Source of the DNA: an uncultured Arachnia sp.
Lineage (GTDB): Bacteria; Actinomycetota; Actinomycetes; Propionibacteriales; Propionibacteriaceae
DNA: 58,919 nt
Direction: 5' to 3'
NCBI GenBank assembly: GCA_934636715.1
Contig: CAKUBE010000012.1
Location: forward strand, 1-58,919
Shown here piece by piece: positions 1 to 7,908 of the stretch (position 1 is the first letter of the stretch; each line of letters opens with the position of its first letter). Below the pieces are notes generated by a model. The model was not told the origin of the DNA and made no database searches. It worked only from the letters and a program-made list of their open reading frames with translations. The position numbers were made by a program, and so were the translations under genes.

Positions 1-237
1 GCCCCGTAGTTCCTCCAAACAGCCATCGAACACCCTTCCCATAACGGGTGTTGCGACAATCCTGTGACCCCACCGTCGCTATAGGGACGCACGCAGCCGC
101 ACTAGCCAAATCGTCGGCCTAAAGCCGACGAAGGCAGCCGCGTTGAGCTCTGCTCCCGGTCCGGGAGCGGGCGATTGTGCAAGGCAGGCAGAGACCTGCT
201 AACGTTTCGTGTCGCGCTCCCGTGAGGGAGGCCACTC
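1..237. other. hairpin-rich non-coding leader upstream of tRNA-Leu
   Basis: No convincing gene is seen. The stretch holds four short perfect inverted repeats: 29-35 with 46-52, 111-118 with 124-131, 152-157 with 163-168, and ctccc/gggag around 217-230. Reading frames here and across the tRNA have unnatural composition and look like tRNA shadows. The dense hairpins could be terminators of a gene left of the window, an untranslated RNA, or processing signals for the tRNA transcript; nothing in the sequence decides. Confidence 0.4.
175..205 (+). promoter_or_regulatory. possible promoter of tRNA-Leu(GAG)
   Basis: TTGTGC (175-180) and TAACGT (200-205) are separated by 19 bp and lie 33 bp upstream of the tRNA. 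Both are loose matches to actinobacterial -35 and -10 elements, so this is a weak prediction. Confidence 0.3.
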
Positions 238-322
238 GTCCGGGTGGCGGAATAGGTAGACGCGCTAGCTTGAGGTGCTAGTGCCCGTATAGGGCGTGGA
301 GGTTCAAGTCCTCTCTCGGACA
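238..322 (+). tRNA. tRNA-Leu (anticodon GAG)
   Basis: This is a long class II tRNA. The acceptor stem GTCCGGG (238-244) pairs with CTCGGAC (315-321, one G-T pair), and the discriminator base is A322. The anticodon stem CTAGC/GCTAG (265-269 and 277-281) encloses the loop TTGAGGT with anticodon GAG at 272-274. A variable arm and a GGTTCAAGTCC T arm follow. CCA is not encoded. It reads CUC and CUU leucine codons. The sequence is complete and shows no defect. Confidence 0.95.
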
Positions 323-329
323 CAACGGG

Positions 330-372
330 AAACCCCGGTTGACAAGGCAAGATGCCGGGTCGGCCGGGGTTT
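330..372 (+). terminator. possible terminator after tRNA-Leu
   Basis: aaaccccgg (330-338) pairs perfectly with ccggggttt (364-372) and is followed by the T-rich stretch gttcgttc. The loop is long (25 nt), so the structure could also be a processing hairpin. Confidence 0.4.
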
Positions 373-462
373 GTTCGTTCCCATCATGCACCGATCTCCG
401 GCTCACCGGACGGCTACCTGCGAGCGAGAGGACATAGATGGCGCCGAAACTACTCGCCATCC

Positions 463-918
463 TCACTTGGACCCGCGTCGTCGACTGGGAGCGGTGGGCG
501 AAGCGTCGGGGCCGATGAGTCCTATCCCTAAGTACGACGAGCGAACCTGCTGGGCACGCTCGATGATGAACCTCGCCGTCGGCCCCGGGATCGCTGCGAG
601 TCCAGCCATGAGAGAGTCGTTCCAGTACCGTCCCGCCAGGCGCGCGACGTAGCGCATCTCTCGCTCCCTGGGGCGTCGCGCCTCCCGGAGGACCAGCTCG
701 CGGATGTCTCGCGCCATCGTTCCAGCGTCCGGACCGATCGCGACGGCGGCGGCCACCTCCTCGAACACGTAGCCTGAGCCGAAGAAGCGCGGCCGCTGGA
801 CCAGGTACGCGACCGCCAGCTCAAGTCCTGCCGGGTCGTTGTCGCGGATCTTCCGGACGGCGCCCGCCAACGCGTCGGTCATCCGGTGGTACCGGTCCCA
901 GTCCTGCGAGGCAGGCAT
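463..918 (-). CDS. hypothetical protein
   Basis: I do not recognise this protein. From ATG 918 it would have 151 residues, starting MPASQDWDRYHRMTD. It is mostly helical, with charged stretches (DIRELVLREARRPRERE) and no signal peptide or membrane segment. ATG 918 has a GAGG sequence 8 bases upstream. In-frame ATGs at 924 and 960 are alternatives, the latter without a ribosome binding site. Amino-acid composition is natural along this frame, unlike the overlapping frames, which supports it as the real gene. It is divergent from the small gene at 1073, 154 bp away, so the two could share a control region. Confidence 0.6.
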   Translation of the reverse strand: MPASQDWDRYHRMTDALAGAVRKIRDNDPAGLELAVAYLVQRPRFFGSGYVFEEVAAAVAIGPDAGTMARDIRELVLREARRPREREMRYVARLAGRYWNDSLMAGLAAIPGPTARFIIERAQQVRSSYLGIGLIGPDASPTAPSRRRGSK

Positions 919-1072
919 CTGCATCGCCTCAGCCGAGATGTGATCGTGCCGTCCTGCCATGGAACACGATTGCACAGATCCACCCCGGCACGAGGCACCC
1001 AACCGTGGAAGCCCGCAAGCGCACGCATCGATCCCGGTAGCCTGTGACCACCCACCGACGAAGGAGACGACC

Positions 1073-1456
1073 ATGGGGCTGCTCGACAAGATCCTGGGAC
1101 GAGGCGGAGCCGCCGCTGCCGACGCCGGACCCGGCCCCTTCGACTGTGAAGCAGTCAAGGATGCGCTCGTCCCCCTCGTCGATGCCCTCGGCGCGCTGGC
1201 AGACGCGATGGACACCGACGACGCTCCGATGACGAATCCGGGATGGAGCGGCCGCGTCCGCGACCTTCGCGGCTCCCGCGCCGACCTGCGCCTCCTCATG
1301 AGCCGCGGCTCGTTCGAACGGGACGACCTGTTCGAGGTGCTCGTGGGCGTCCGGCCCCTCTACCGCGGCGCGCCGCCCGCCGCTTTCGCGCATCTAGCAG
1401 GCCTCAACGACGACGTCAGGAGCGCCATCGAGGCCGTGCACGCGGCGTCGCGTTAG
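1073..1456 (+). CDS. hypothetical protein
   Basis: This 127-residue soluble protein starts at ATG 1073, which is preceded by a good ribosome binding site (GAAGGAG, 1060-1066). It opens with MGLLDKILGRGG, an amphipathic start, followed by an Ala/Gly/Pro linker and a helical body. I know no family for it. The frame keeps high GC at third codon positions and ends in a helix (SAIEAVHAAS), both consistent with a real gene. It stands alone, with a hairpin at 1501-1520 downstream. Confidence 0.65.
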   Translation: MGLLDKILGRGGAAAADAGPGPFDCEAVKDALVPLVDALGALADAMDTDDAPMTNPGWSGRVRDLRGSRADLRLLMSRGSFERDDLFEVLVGVRPLYRGAPPAAFAHLAGLNDDVRSAIEAVHAASR

Positions 1457-1771
1457 CACGCAAACGAAGGCAAGCCACTCAGTAAATTCTCAGCTTCCGC
1501 AGCGCGGCGCAGGCCGCGCTCCGCTTCGTTTCGCCCATCAGGCAGGAAGAGTCGACCGAACCACGTGCTTCCAGCCTAGTCAAACGCAATATCTCGGCCT
1601 GGCTCAGTGAGCGGCGGTTGCGCGCGCCAGCGCAACGGAGGTGAGCATCTCTCCAGTGATTCTTGAGAAATCTTCAGCTTTGGGTCGCGGCTCTGCTAGC
1701 ATCCAGGCGCCGACTCCAGGGTGGAGCAGTTGGCATCCGTCTTGCACGTCAACCTAATGGATTGGACCAAC
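1457..1771. other. intergenic region, no gene seen
   Basis: This 315-base gap contains the hairpin at 1501-1520 and a possible -10 hexamer TAGCAT (1697-1702) for the phosphoesterase gene. An unusually A/T-rich patch (about 1655-1680) lies just upstream of that hexamer. No open frame with natural composition was found. Confidence 0.5.
1501..1520 (+). terminator. hairpin after the 1073-1456 gene
   Basis: agcgcggc (1501-1508) and gccgcgct (1513-1520) form a perfect 8-bp stem with a 4-base loop, followed by ccgcttcgttt. It is a plausible weak intrinsic terminator. Confidence 0.45.
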
Positions 1772-3310
1772 ATGTACGATCGACGCCGCTTCTCGGCTCT
1801 GCTCATCGCCTGGGGACTGGGAGCCGGGGCGCTCTGCGTGGGAGCCGGTGCGACCCCGGCGCACGCAGCGGTCAACTGCGACGCACTGACCACCACCATC
1901 TACACGAGCACAAATCCCACCCTGCAGACCGACCTGCTGACGACGTCCGCCACCGAGCACTCGCGCTCGGCGAGCGTGTACGGGTTCACCGCCGATCCCG
2001 GCGTACTGGGACTCGCATCCAGCCGTCCCGGAACCGATCTGGTGCCGGTCTCGCGGCTCTACAACCCCAAGACCGTCGACTTCCTCTGGGCTGCCGGGGA
2101 CAGCGATGTGAAGTCGGCGACAGAGCGCGGTTTCCAGGTCCAGAACGCCACGAGCTTCTACGCCGCGGCGAAGGCAGACAGCTGCACGGTGCCGGTACAT
2201 CGGTTCAACAAGGGTGAGCACTTCGCCTTCGCGGCTACTGCCGCCGAACGGACCCAGCTTGCCGCCGCGGGCTGGTCGGACCAGGGCGCCGTGTTCCACC
2301 TCAAGGCTCCCGGCGACACGACGACGCCCCCGAAGGAACCCGAGGTCCCGACCCCGCCGAAGGGCACCGCCGGCAGCTTCAGTTTCGCGGTGATCCCCGA
2401 CACGCAGGTTGAGACACTCAAGTCGAGCGACCCGCGGATGAACAACCGCGCGCAGTGGCTCGTGAACAACAAGTCTGCGCTCGGACTGGAGTACGTCATG
2501 CACATCGGCGACGTGGTGAACTGGGGGGCCTTGGTGCCGGCGCAGTTCGATGTCGCCACGAAGTCCTATGAGATCTTGAACAAGGGCGGCCTGCCGTACT
2601 CGCTGGCCATCGGGAACCATGACACCCTGGCCGTCGGGCACAACGGAGTGGCCGGGAGCCGCGCCTACGGCGGCAGCGCCTACGTCAACAACCCCGAGTG
2701 CAAAGAGAAGCTCGGGGACAAGTGCAGGACCCCTCTCCTCGTCCGGGACACGACGGCCTTCAACAAGGCGTTCCCGGTCAGCAGCATGAAGAATGTCGGC
2801 GGTGTGTTCGAGTCGGGCAAGGTCGACAACATGTGGACCACCTTCCAAGGGGACGGCGCCGACTGGCTGGTCCTCACGCTGGAGTTCCATCCGCGTAAGG
2901 AGGCCGTGGCCTGGGCGAAGAACGTCGTCGAGTCGCACCCCAACCACAACGTGCTCGTCCAGACGCACTCCTACCTGAACGGGGGCGGCGGCATCGTGCA
3001 GGACAACAGCGGCTACGGATCGACGACGGGGCAGTACCTCTTCGACAACCTGATCAAGCTGTACCCGAACATCAAGATGGTGTTCTCCGGTCACGTCGGG
3101 AACGCGGCGCGCAGGGTCGACACCGGCGTCAACGGCAACAAGATCCTGTCGTTCCTCAACTCGTTCCACTCGGGCTCGACCAATCCGGTCCGGATCGTCA
3201 CGGTCGACGCCGACACGGGCTCGGTCACGTCGAAGATCGTCGCACCGTCTCTGGGAGAGACCTGGACGCAGTACTCGACCACGGACACGATCAGCCTGAT
3301 CAAGAAGTAG
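1772..3310 (+). CDS. secreted metallophosphoesterase with N-terminal DUF5648-like region
   Basis: This 512-residue protein has three parts. Residues 1-32 form an export signal with a Tat-like DRRRFSALL start and a likely cut after ATPAHA. Residues about 35-180 carry tryptophan/tyrosine-rich repeats (VSRLYNPKT, VHRFNKGEHFAF) like the DUF5648 surface module. A Pro/Thr linker leads to a calcineurin-type phosphoesterase with metal ligands in PDTQ (Asp210), GDVVNWG (Asp247), GNHDT (Asn282/His283), VQTHSY and SGHVGN (about His441). It should hydrolyse phosphoesters outside the membrane, but the substrate is unknown. ATG 1772 is chosen because it places the signal peptide correctly. ATG 1757 and GTG 1721 are alternatives; none has a good ribosome binding site. 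Confidence 0.85.
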   Translation: MYDRRRFSALLIAWGLGAGALCVGAGATPAHAAVNCDALTTTIYTSTNPTLQTDLLTTSATEHSRSASVYGFTADPGVLGLASSRPGTDLVPVSRLYNPKTVDFLWAAGDSDVKSATERGFQVQNATSFYAAAKADSCTVPVHRFNKGEHFAFAATAAERTQLAAAGWSDQGAVFHLKAPGDTTTPPKEPEVPTPPKGTAGSFSFAVIPDTQVETLKSSDPRMNNRAQWLVNNKSALGLEYVMHIGDVVNWGALVPAQFDVATKSYEILNKGGLPYSLAIGNHDTLAVGHNGVAGSRAYGGSAYVNNPECKEKLGDKCRTPLLVRDTTAFNKAFPVSSMKNVGGVFESGKVDNMWTTFQGDGADWLVLTLEFHPRKEAVAWAKNVVESHPNHNVLVQTHSYLNGGGGIVQDNSGYGSTTGQYLFDNLIKLYPNIKMVFSGHVGNAARRVDTGVNGNKILSFLNSFHSGSTNPVRIVTVDADTGSVTSKIVAPSLGETWTQYSTTDTISLIKK

Positions 3311-3318
3311 TCCTCGCC

Positions 3319-3355
3319 GACGGGCGGCGTGCATAGTAAGCGCACGCCGCCCGTC
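3319..3355 (+). terminator. terminator of the metallophosphoesterase gene
   Basis: Perfect 14-bp arms (3319-3332 and 3342-3355) enclose a 9-base loop eight bases after the stop codon, followed by cctta. Confidence 0.75.
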
Positions 3356-3407
3356 CCTTATCCCGGGCCCCCGTTTGCGCCGCTTCTACGACGCGCAATA
3401 GTGGGGC

Positions 3408-6400
3408 ATGGCCAATCTCGCGGACATTGCGGCAATTCACCTCCGACTGGGGCTCCTGGGCGTCCCCTTGCCCGAGGAGGGGCCGGCGGGCAAGGCCGTC
3501 GACCTCGTTCGTCCCATCCTCGCTCGCCAACGGGAGCTGAACCGCCGTCTGCAGCATCGACTCCCGGCCGTCGACGGCAGGGTGCAGTCGTTCCTCGACG
3601 CCTACCTCGAGGGAACGGGAACCGCGCCGCAGATCCCGCGTGAGACCCTCGTACTCGACCAGCCCGGACTCGCCCGCGCCATGAGCCTGCCCTACGACGG
3701 CGATACGTTCACCTCGGCGCAACTCACCAGCTATCGGCTGGTCAACGGCATCCTGCACAACCCGGCCAACGACCGGCGCACCACGAAAGGCGTGTTCCAC
3801 ATCGCGGAGGGCGGCCTCCCCATCCAGGACGACAAGCTCGCGGTGCCGCGCGCCGTGTTCGGCCGCCTGATGGAGCATGCGTTCGCCCCGCCCGCCGAGG
3901 CGATGGTGCTCCCCTACACCTCCAACCGCGACGACCGACCGACGTGCTGGGCGTCGCTGCTGCTGCGGCCCTTGGTCGTTCCGGCGGTCCCCGGCTACAC
4001 CGACGAGGTGCGGATGGAGACGCGGTTCTTCGCGCCCGCCACCCTCATGGCGAACCTCGACTTCGTGGAGGGCATCTTCGGCAATGGCGGCGACCCCTAC
4101 CTGCCTGAGAACGACAGCTCGCTCGACCCGACGCGGTGGACCGGCCACACCGGCTTCGTGGTGCTCGCGCCGCACTTGACGCAGTTGACGAAGAAGGAGC
4201 TGGGGCTCCCCCATTGGGACGACGCGACCGAGCGCCAGCGCCGCGACGGCATGTGCTGGAAGGAGGAGGGCGAACGCTACAACGGAGGCTCCGCCTTCAA
4301 GGCCTGCGCCCGCGACGAGCGCGGCGTGATCGTCACCGTCATCGCGGACAACTACTTCGGCTACTGCAAGAAGGAGGTCAAGGCGCAGATCAGCTACGCC
4401 GCCAACCTGCTCGGCCGCGTCGAGGAGGAGCACTCGGGCGGCGCCATCGCGTTCCCGCGCTACAACCTCGGCCAGACGTTCACGAGCACCTACTCGGACC
4501 CGACGTGCTGCATCGACGAGGTCATCGCCAAGAATCCCGACCGATTCGAGCAGCAGGCCGAGGGTCACGCCATCGACCTGGACCAGCCGCACATCATCCT
4601 GGTGCCGGAGCGGACGACGTTCTCGCTGCGGGATGTCACCGTGTCGTGGGAGCGCGACGGCGAGGCCCGGTCGATCCCGCTGCGGGCCGACAAGACCTAT
4701 GTGCTGCCCGACGGGTACCTCGTCGAGCTCATCCACCTGGCCGCCGACGGCGAGCAGTGGACCCTGCTCGGCACCTCCCCCATCGCCACGTCGTGCCACA
4801 AGCCGGCCACCGTCTCCGGCGGCGGGAAGTCGGAGATCTCCAAGTCCATCACCGATGCCTTCGTCAACGGCAACGCCTACGTCAACGACTTCGCCGAGGA
4901 CATCGATCTCGTTGCCGACATCGTCAACTACGACTTCTCCTCCCGCTTCAGGGAGCCCTCGCAGGGCGACTCCCGCCCGCTGCTCTCCGACGAGCGCAGC
5001 GTGGGATCCGTCATCAAGCTGCTGACCCCCAGCTCGTCGTACACCGACGAGTACAACGAGTGGCTGAGGGGCATCCCGCATCACATCAAGGAGCTCGTGT
5101 TCGTCGTCAAGCGGTTCTATCGCCCGGAGTGGGGCGACGACTGGCCGAGCCACTTCACCGTCGGCCGGATCAACGGCCGCGCTGGCCACGCGCTGCGCCT
5201 CGACGGCGAAAAGATCGTCGTCAACATGCTGCGGGTCGGCTTCGCGCCGGACGGCTCGTGGCGACTGTTCGGGCTCCGTCACGACTTCCACCCTGCGGCG
5301 AAAGTGCAGACCGAGGACGACATCACCGCCAGCATGGTGGTGCCGGGTGAGGTCGCGGGCCGCACCGATGGCCTGTCGCGCAAGTACGTGGCCAACTGCG
5401 AGCAGCTGCTGTTCCAGCGCCCCGATGACGCGATCCACCGCGGCTACGACAAGCAGGCGGAGGCCGACATCGCCGGGGGCGCGTTCCTCAGCAACTTCGC
5501 GCCGCTCGCCCGCGAGGATGCCCGTGCCATCGCGGACGACGCCGTCGCGTTCTCGAAGTTCACGCGGCCGATGCAGGAGCTGATCCGCACGGTCGCCGAC
5601 GGCGAAGGCGACGCCCCCTTCTTCGTCAGCTCGGCGCATCCGCGCATCGTGAACGGCGCGCCGTCGAAGAACCCCCGCTACCTCCAGGTCCGGCCGGACA
5701 TCGCCCGCCCCCGGGAGACCGCGGTCGCCGAGATGGCGGCGCGGCTGCACCGCCGTCTGCCGCTGGATGCCGCGCTGCGGCTTCCGGTCGACGTCGTCGC
5801 GGCCGGCCGGCGTAACAACGCCGCCGAGCCTGGGGTCCCTCCGCTCTGCTGCTACGCCCCGCTCCACTTCATGGAGCGGCCGGAGCTGTTCATGGAGTTC
5901 ATCTCTTCGATGACGGGCAAGTCGCCATCGACGACGGGCGCCGGCTCCGAGGGCGCGATGACGAAGGGCCCGTTCAACGCCTTGGCCTCGGTCGTCGACC
6001 TCAACGCCGCCTTCCTGTCCTTCGCGCTCACCGGCTACGACGGCTGGCTCTCGTCCGCCGGCGTGATCGGCCCGAACGTCCGGGTCGACCACGACATCTC
6101 GCTGCTCGTGCCCGAGGTCTTCTCCCGGATGAGCCCCGATGAGCGTTCGGCGACCAACCTGATCGCCGAGGGAGCCCTCGAACGCGTCGAGGACTTCGAG
6201 CTGGACGGCGAGCTGATCGAGGCGAGCCGCCTCGGATACCGCATGACGGAGAAGTTCCAGTCCAAGTACTTCGGCCGCATCTTCATGCACCCGCACGTGG
6301 TGTTCTCCGAGAACATGCTGCGCCCCGAGCTGCAGGACGAGGAGGCCTACGCGGAGTCGGTGCGCACCATCGTGACCACCCACCAGCGGGTCGCCCAGTC

Positions 6401-6785
6401 GTACCTCGACGACGGCACCGTGGCCCTCGCCATTCCGCCGGTGAGGGCGCTGCTCGAGATCATGGCCACCGGGGAATCGGACGGCATGACACTGCATGAT
6501 CCGGCGTTCCGGGCCATGTTCACCCGCGAACAGATCCTCCCCTCCGATTGGTACCGCGATCGGTTGAAGGCACAGGCGGCCTCGATCGCGCTGCACGCCG
6601 AGCGCACGGTCGGTTCCATGAAGCGATTCATCGATGAGCCGACCAACGCCCCCGCGGCAGAGCGCCTCGGCATCGCCGAACGGATCGCCTCGATGCAGTC
6701 GACGCTGTCCCACTACTCGTCCGACGAGGCCGCGGACGAGCTCAGCGGCACCCTCGGCAGGCAGGTCAACTGGCGCCTGGCATAG
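3408..6785 (+). CDS. putative PPi-type phosphoenolpyruvate carboxykinase (PEP carboxytransphosphorylase)
   Basis: This 1125-residue soluble protein has no signal or membrane segment. Its length and gross layout fit the PPi-type PEPCKs of Propionibacterium and Entamoeba, which interconvert PEP + CO2 + Pi and oxaloacetate + PPi. Two glycine/lysine-rich phosphate-loop-like stretches are visible: SGGGKSEISKS near residue 470 and TGKSPSTTGAGSEGAMTKGP near 836. Conserved-looking aromatic and acidic blocks surround them. It would feed carbon from PEP into oxaloacetate, in keeping with the succinate dehydrogenase operon nearby. ATG 3408 has AATAGT five bases upstream and no ribosome binding site, suggesting a leaderless or weakly led message. 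The last 20 bases overlap dprA on the other strand. The family assignment is from memory of the family, not a search. Confidence 0.7.
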   Translation: MANLADIAAIHLRLGLLGVPLPEEGPAGKAVDLVRPILARQRELNRRLQHRLPAVDGRVQSFLDAYLEGTGTAPQIPRETLVLDQPGLARAMSLPYDGDTFTSAQLTSYRLVNGILHNPANDRRTTKGVFHIAEGGLPIQDDKLAVPRAVFGRLMEHAFAPPAEAMVLPYTSNRDDRPTCWASLLLRPLVVPAVPGYTDEVRMETRFFAPATLMANLDFVEGIFGNGGDPYLPENDSSLDPTRWTGHTGFVVLAPHLTQLTKKELGLPHWDDATERQRRDGMCWKEEGERYNGGSAFKACARDERGVIVTVIADNYFGYCKKEVKAQISYAANLLGRVEEEHSGGAIAFPRYNLGQTFTSTYSDPTCCIDEVIAKNPDRFEQQAEGHAIDLDQPHIILVPERTTFSLRDVTVSWERDGEARSIPLRADKTYVLPDGYLVELIHLAADGEQWTLLGTSPIATSCHKPATVSGGGKSEISKSITDAFVNGNAYVNDFAEDIDLVADIVNYDFSSRFREPSQGDSRPLLSDERSVGSVIKLLTPSSSYTDEYNEWLRGIPHHIKELVFVVKRFYRPEWGDDWPSHFTVGRINGRAGHALRLDGEKIVVNMLRVGFAPDGSWRLFGLRHDFHPAAKVQTEDDITASMVVPGEVAGRTDGLSRKYVANCEQLLFQRPDDAIHRGYDKQAEADIAGGAFLSNFAPLAREDARAIADDAVAFSKFTRPMQELIRTVADGEGDAPFFVSSAHPRIVNGAPSKNPRYLQVRPDIARPRETAVAEMAARLHRRLPLDAALRLPVDVVAAGRRNNAAEPGVPPLCCYAPLHFMERPELFMEFISSMTGKSPSTTGAGSEGAMTKGPFNALASVVDLNAAFLSFALTGYDGWLSSAGVIGPNVRVDHDISLLVPEVFSRMSPDERSATNLIAEGALERVEDFELDGELIEASRLGYRMTEKFQSKYFGRIFMHPHVVFSENMLRPELQDEEAYAESVRTIVTTHQRVAQSYLDDGTVALAIPPVRALLEIMATGESDGMTLHDPAFRAMFTREQILPSDWYRDRLKAQAASIALHAERTVGSMKRFIDEPTNAPAAERLGIAERIASMQSTLSHYSSDEAADELSGTLGRQVNWRLA

Positions 6786-7908
6786 CCACCTCCTTCGGCC
6801 GGCGACGGCGCGGGAGGCTGAACAGGCCGTCCTCGGCAAGGTCCAGCCACCCGCCGTCGACGAGGGCGTGCGCGTGCGCGAGCACGTCGAGCACCGACTG
6901 GCCGGTCCTCCGAGCCAGCTCCGCCGGGGTCACCGATTCGCGAGGTGCAACCGCCTCGCGGACCTCGAGGAGAGCGGGCTGAAGGGAGTCGATCGGGCGG
7001 CGCTCGCCCCGCCCTTCGGACTCCCGCAGCGGGTCAAGCGGGGCGATGGCCGAGGCGATCTCGTCCGCCGAGGTCACCAGGATGGCCTCCCCGTCGCGGA
7101 CGAGCCGGTGCGGCGTGGCCGAGAGCGACGAGGTGATGGGACCGGGAACTGCCAGCACGGGGCGGGCGAGTTCTCCGGCCCAGGATGCCGTGTTCTTCGC
7201 GCCGGAGCGCGCTGCCGCCTCCACGACGACGACCGCCTCCGACAAGGCCGCGATCAAGCGGTTCCTCGCCAGGAACGCCTGCTTCGTCGGCCGGAGTCCC
7301 GGCGGGGTCTCCGACAGCAGGCACCCGGCGCGGGCCACCGCCTCCGCGAGCCGACGGTTCGCCGTCGGATAGGGATCGTCCACGCCGCCTGCGAGCACCG
7401 CGATGGTGCGCCCTCCGACGCCGAGGGCGCCCCTGTGGGCGGCGGCGTCGATCCCGTAGGCGAGCCCGGAGATCACGCACCGGCCCTCTTCGGCGAGGTC
7501 CGCTGCCAACGTCATCGCGGCCTGGTCGCCGTAGCTCGTGCACGCCCGTGCCCCGACGATCGCCACCGCTCCCGCGAGGCCGTCGACCGATCCTCCCAGC
7601 GCCCAGAGGCCCGCGGGCTCGCCACCCATCCCGCCGACCTGCACCGGGGCGAGCGCGCGGAAGCGAACGGGCCACTCGTCGTCGCCGGGAATGAGGAAAC
7701 GCGCCCCGCAGGCCGTTGTCGCCCGCTCCAGCACGTCGAGGTCGACCGCCGCCGCACGCCGCCCGAAGACCGTCTCCTCCCCCTCGGCCAACAGCGCCGC
7801 CCACAGCGTCTCCGCGCCGAACTCGGTGAGGGCCTTGCCCAGCAGGGGCGACCCCCAGGCCGTCAGCGCGCAGAGCCCCATCCGCGTCCGGCGTTCCTCA
7901 GCGCTCAT
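6766..7908 (-). CDS. dprA: DNA-processing protein DprA
   Basis: DprA loads RecA onto incoming single-stranded DNA during natural transformation. The 380-residue protein has an N-terminal helical region, then the Rossmann-like core with VAIVGARACTSYG, GLAYGIDAAAHRGAL and FLARNRLIAALSEAV, and a C-terminal winged-helix region (TPAELARRTGQSVLDVLAH). The ATG overlaps the stop of the upstream yifB-like gene as ATGA, so the two are translationally coupled. Its 3' end overlaps the convergent PEPCK gene by 20 bp. With yifB (comM-like) and yraN it forms a DNA-uptake-related cluster common in bacteria; whether this organism is competent cannot be told. Confidence 0.93.
   Translation of the reverse strand: MSAEERRTRMGLCALTAWGSPLLGKALTEFGAETLWAALLAEGEETVFGRRAAAVDLDVLERATTACGARFLIPGDDEWPVRFRALAPVQVGGMGGEPAGLWALGGSVDGLAGAVAIVGARACTSYGDQAAMTLAADLAEEGRCVISGLAYGIDAAAHRGALGVGGRTIAVLAGGVDDPYPTANRRLAEAVARAGCLLSETPPGLRPTKQAFLARNRLIAALSEAVVVVEAAARSGAKNTASWAGELARPVLAVPGPITSSLSATPHRLVRDGEAILVTSADEIASAIAPLDPLRESEGRGERRPIDSLQPALLEVREAVAPRESVTPAELARRTGQSVLDVLAHAHALVDGGWLDLAEDGLFSLPRRRRPKEVAMPGAS

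Noticed and set aside
102..466. Open frames on the minus strand across tRNA-Leu(GAG)
   Set aside because: They are antisense to the tRNA and have the composition of known spurious tRNA-shadow proteins.
3300..6839. A 1179-codon open frame on the minus strand opposite the PEPCK gene
   Set aside because: It is Arg/Gly/Asp/Val-rich with no recognisable fold. The plus-strand frame has normal composition and family-like motifs.
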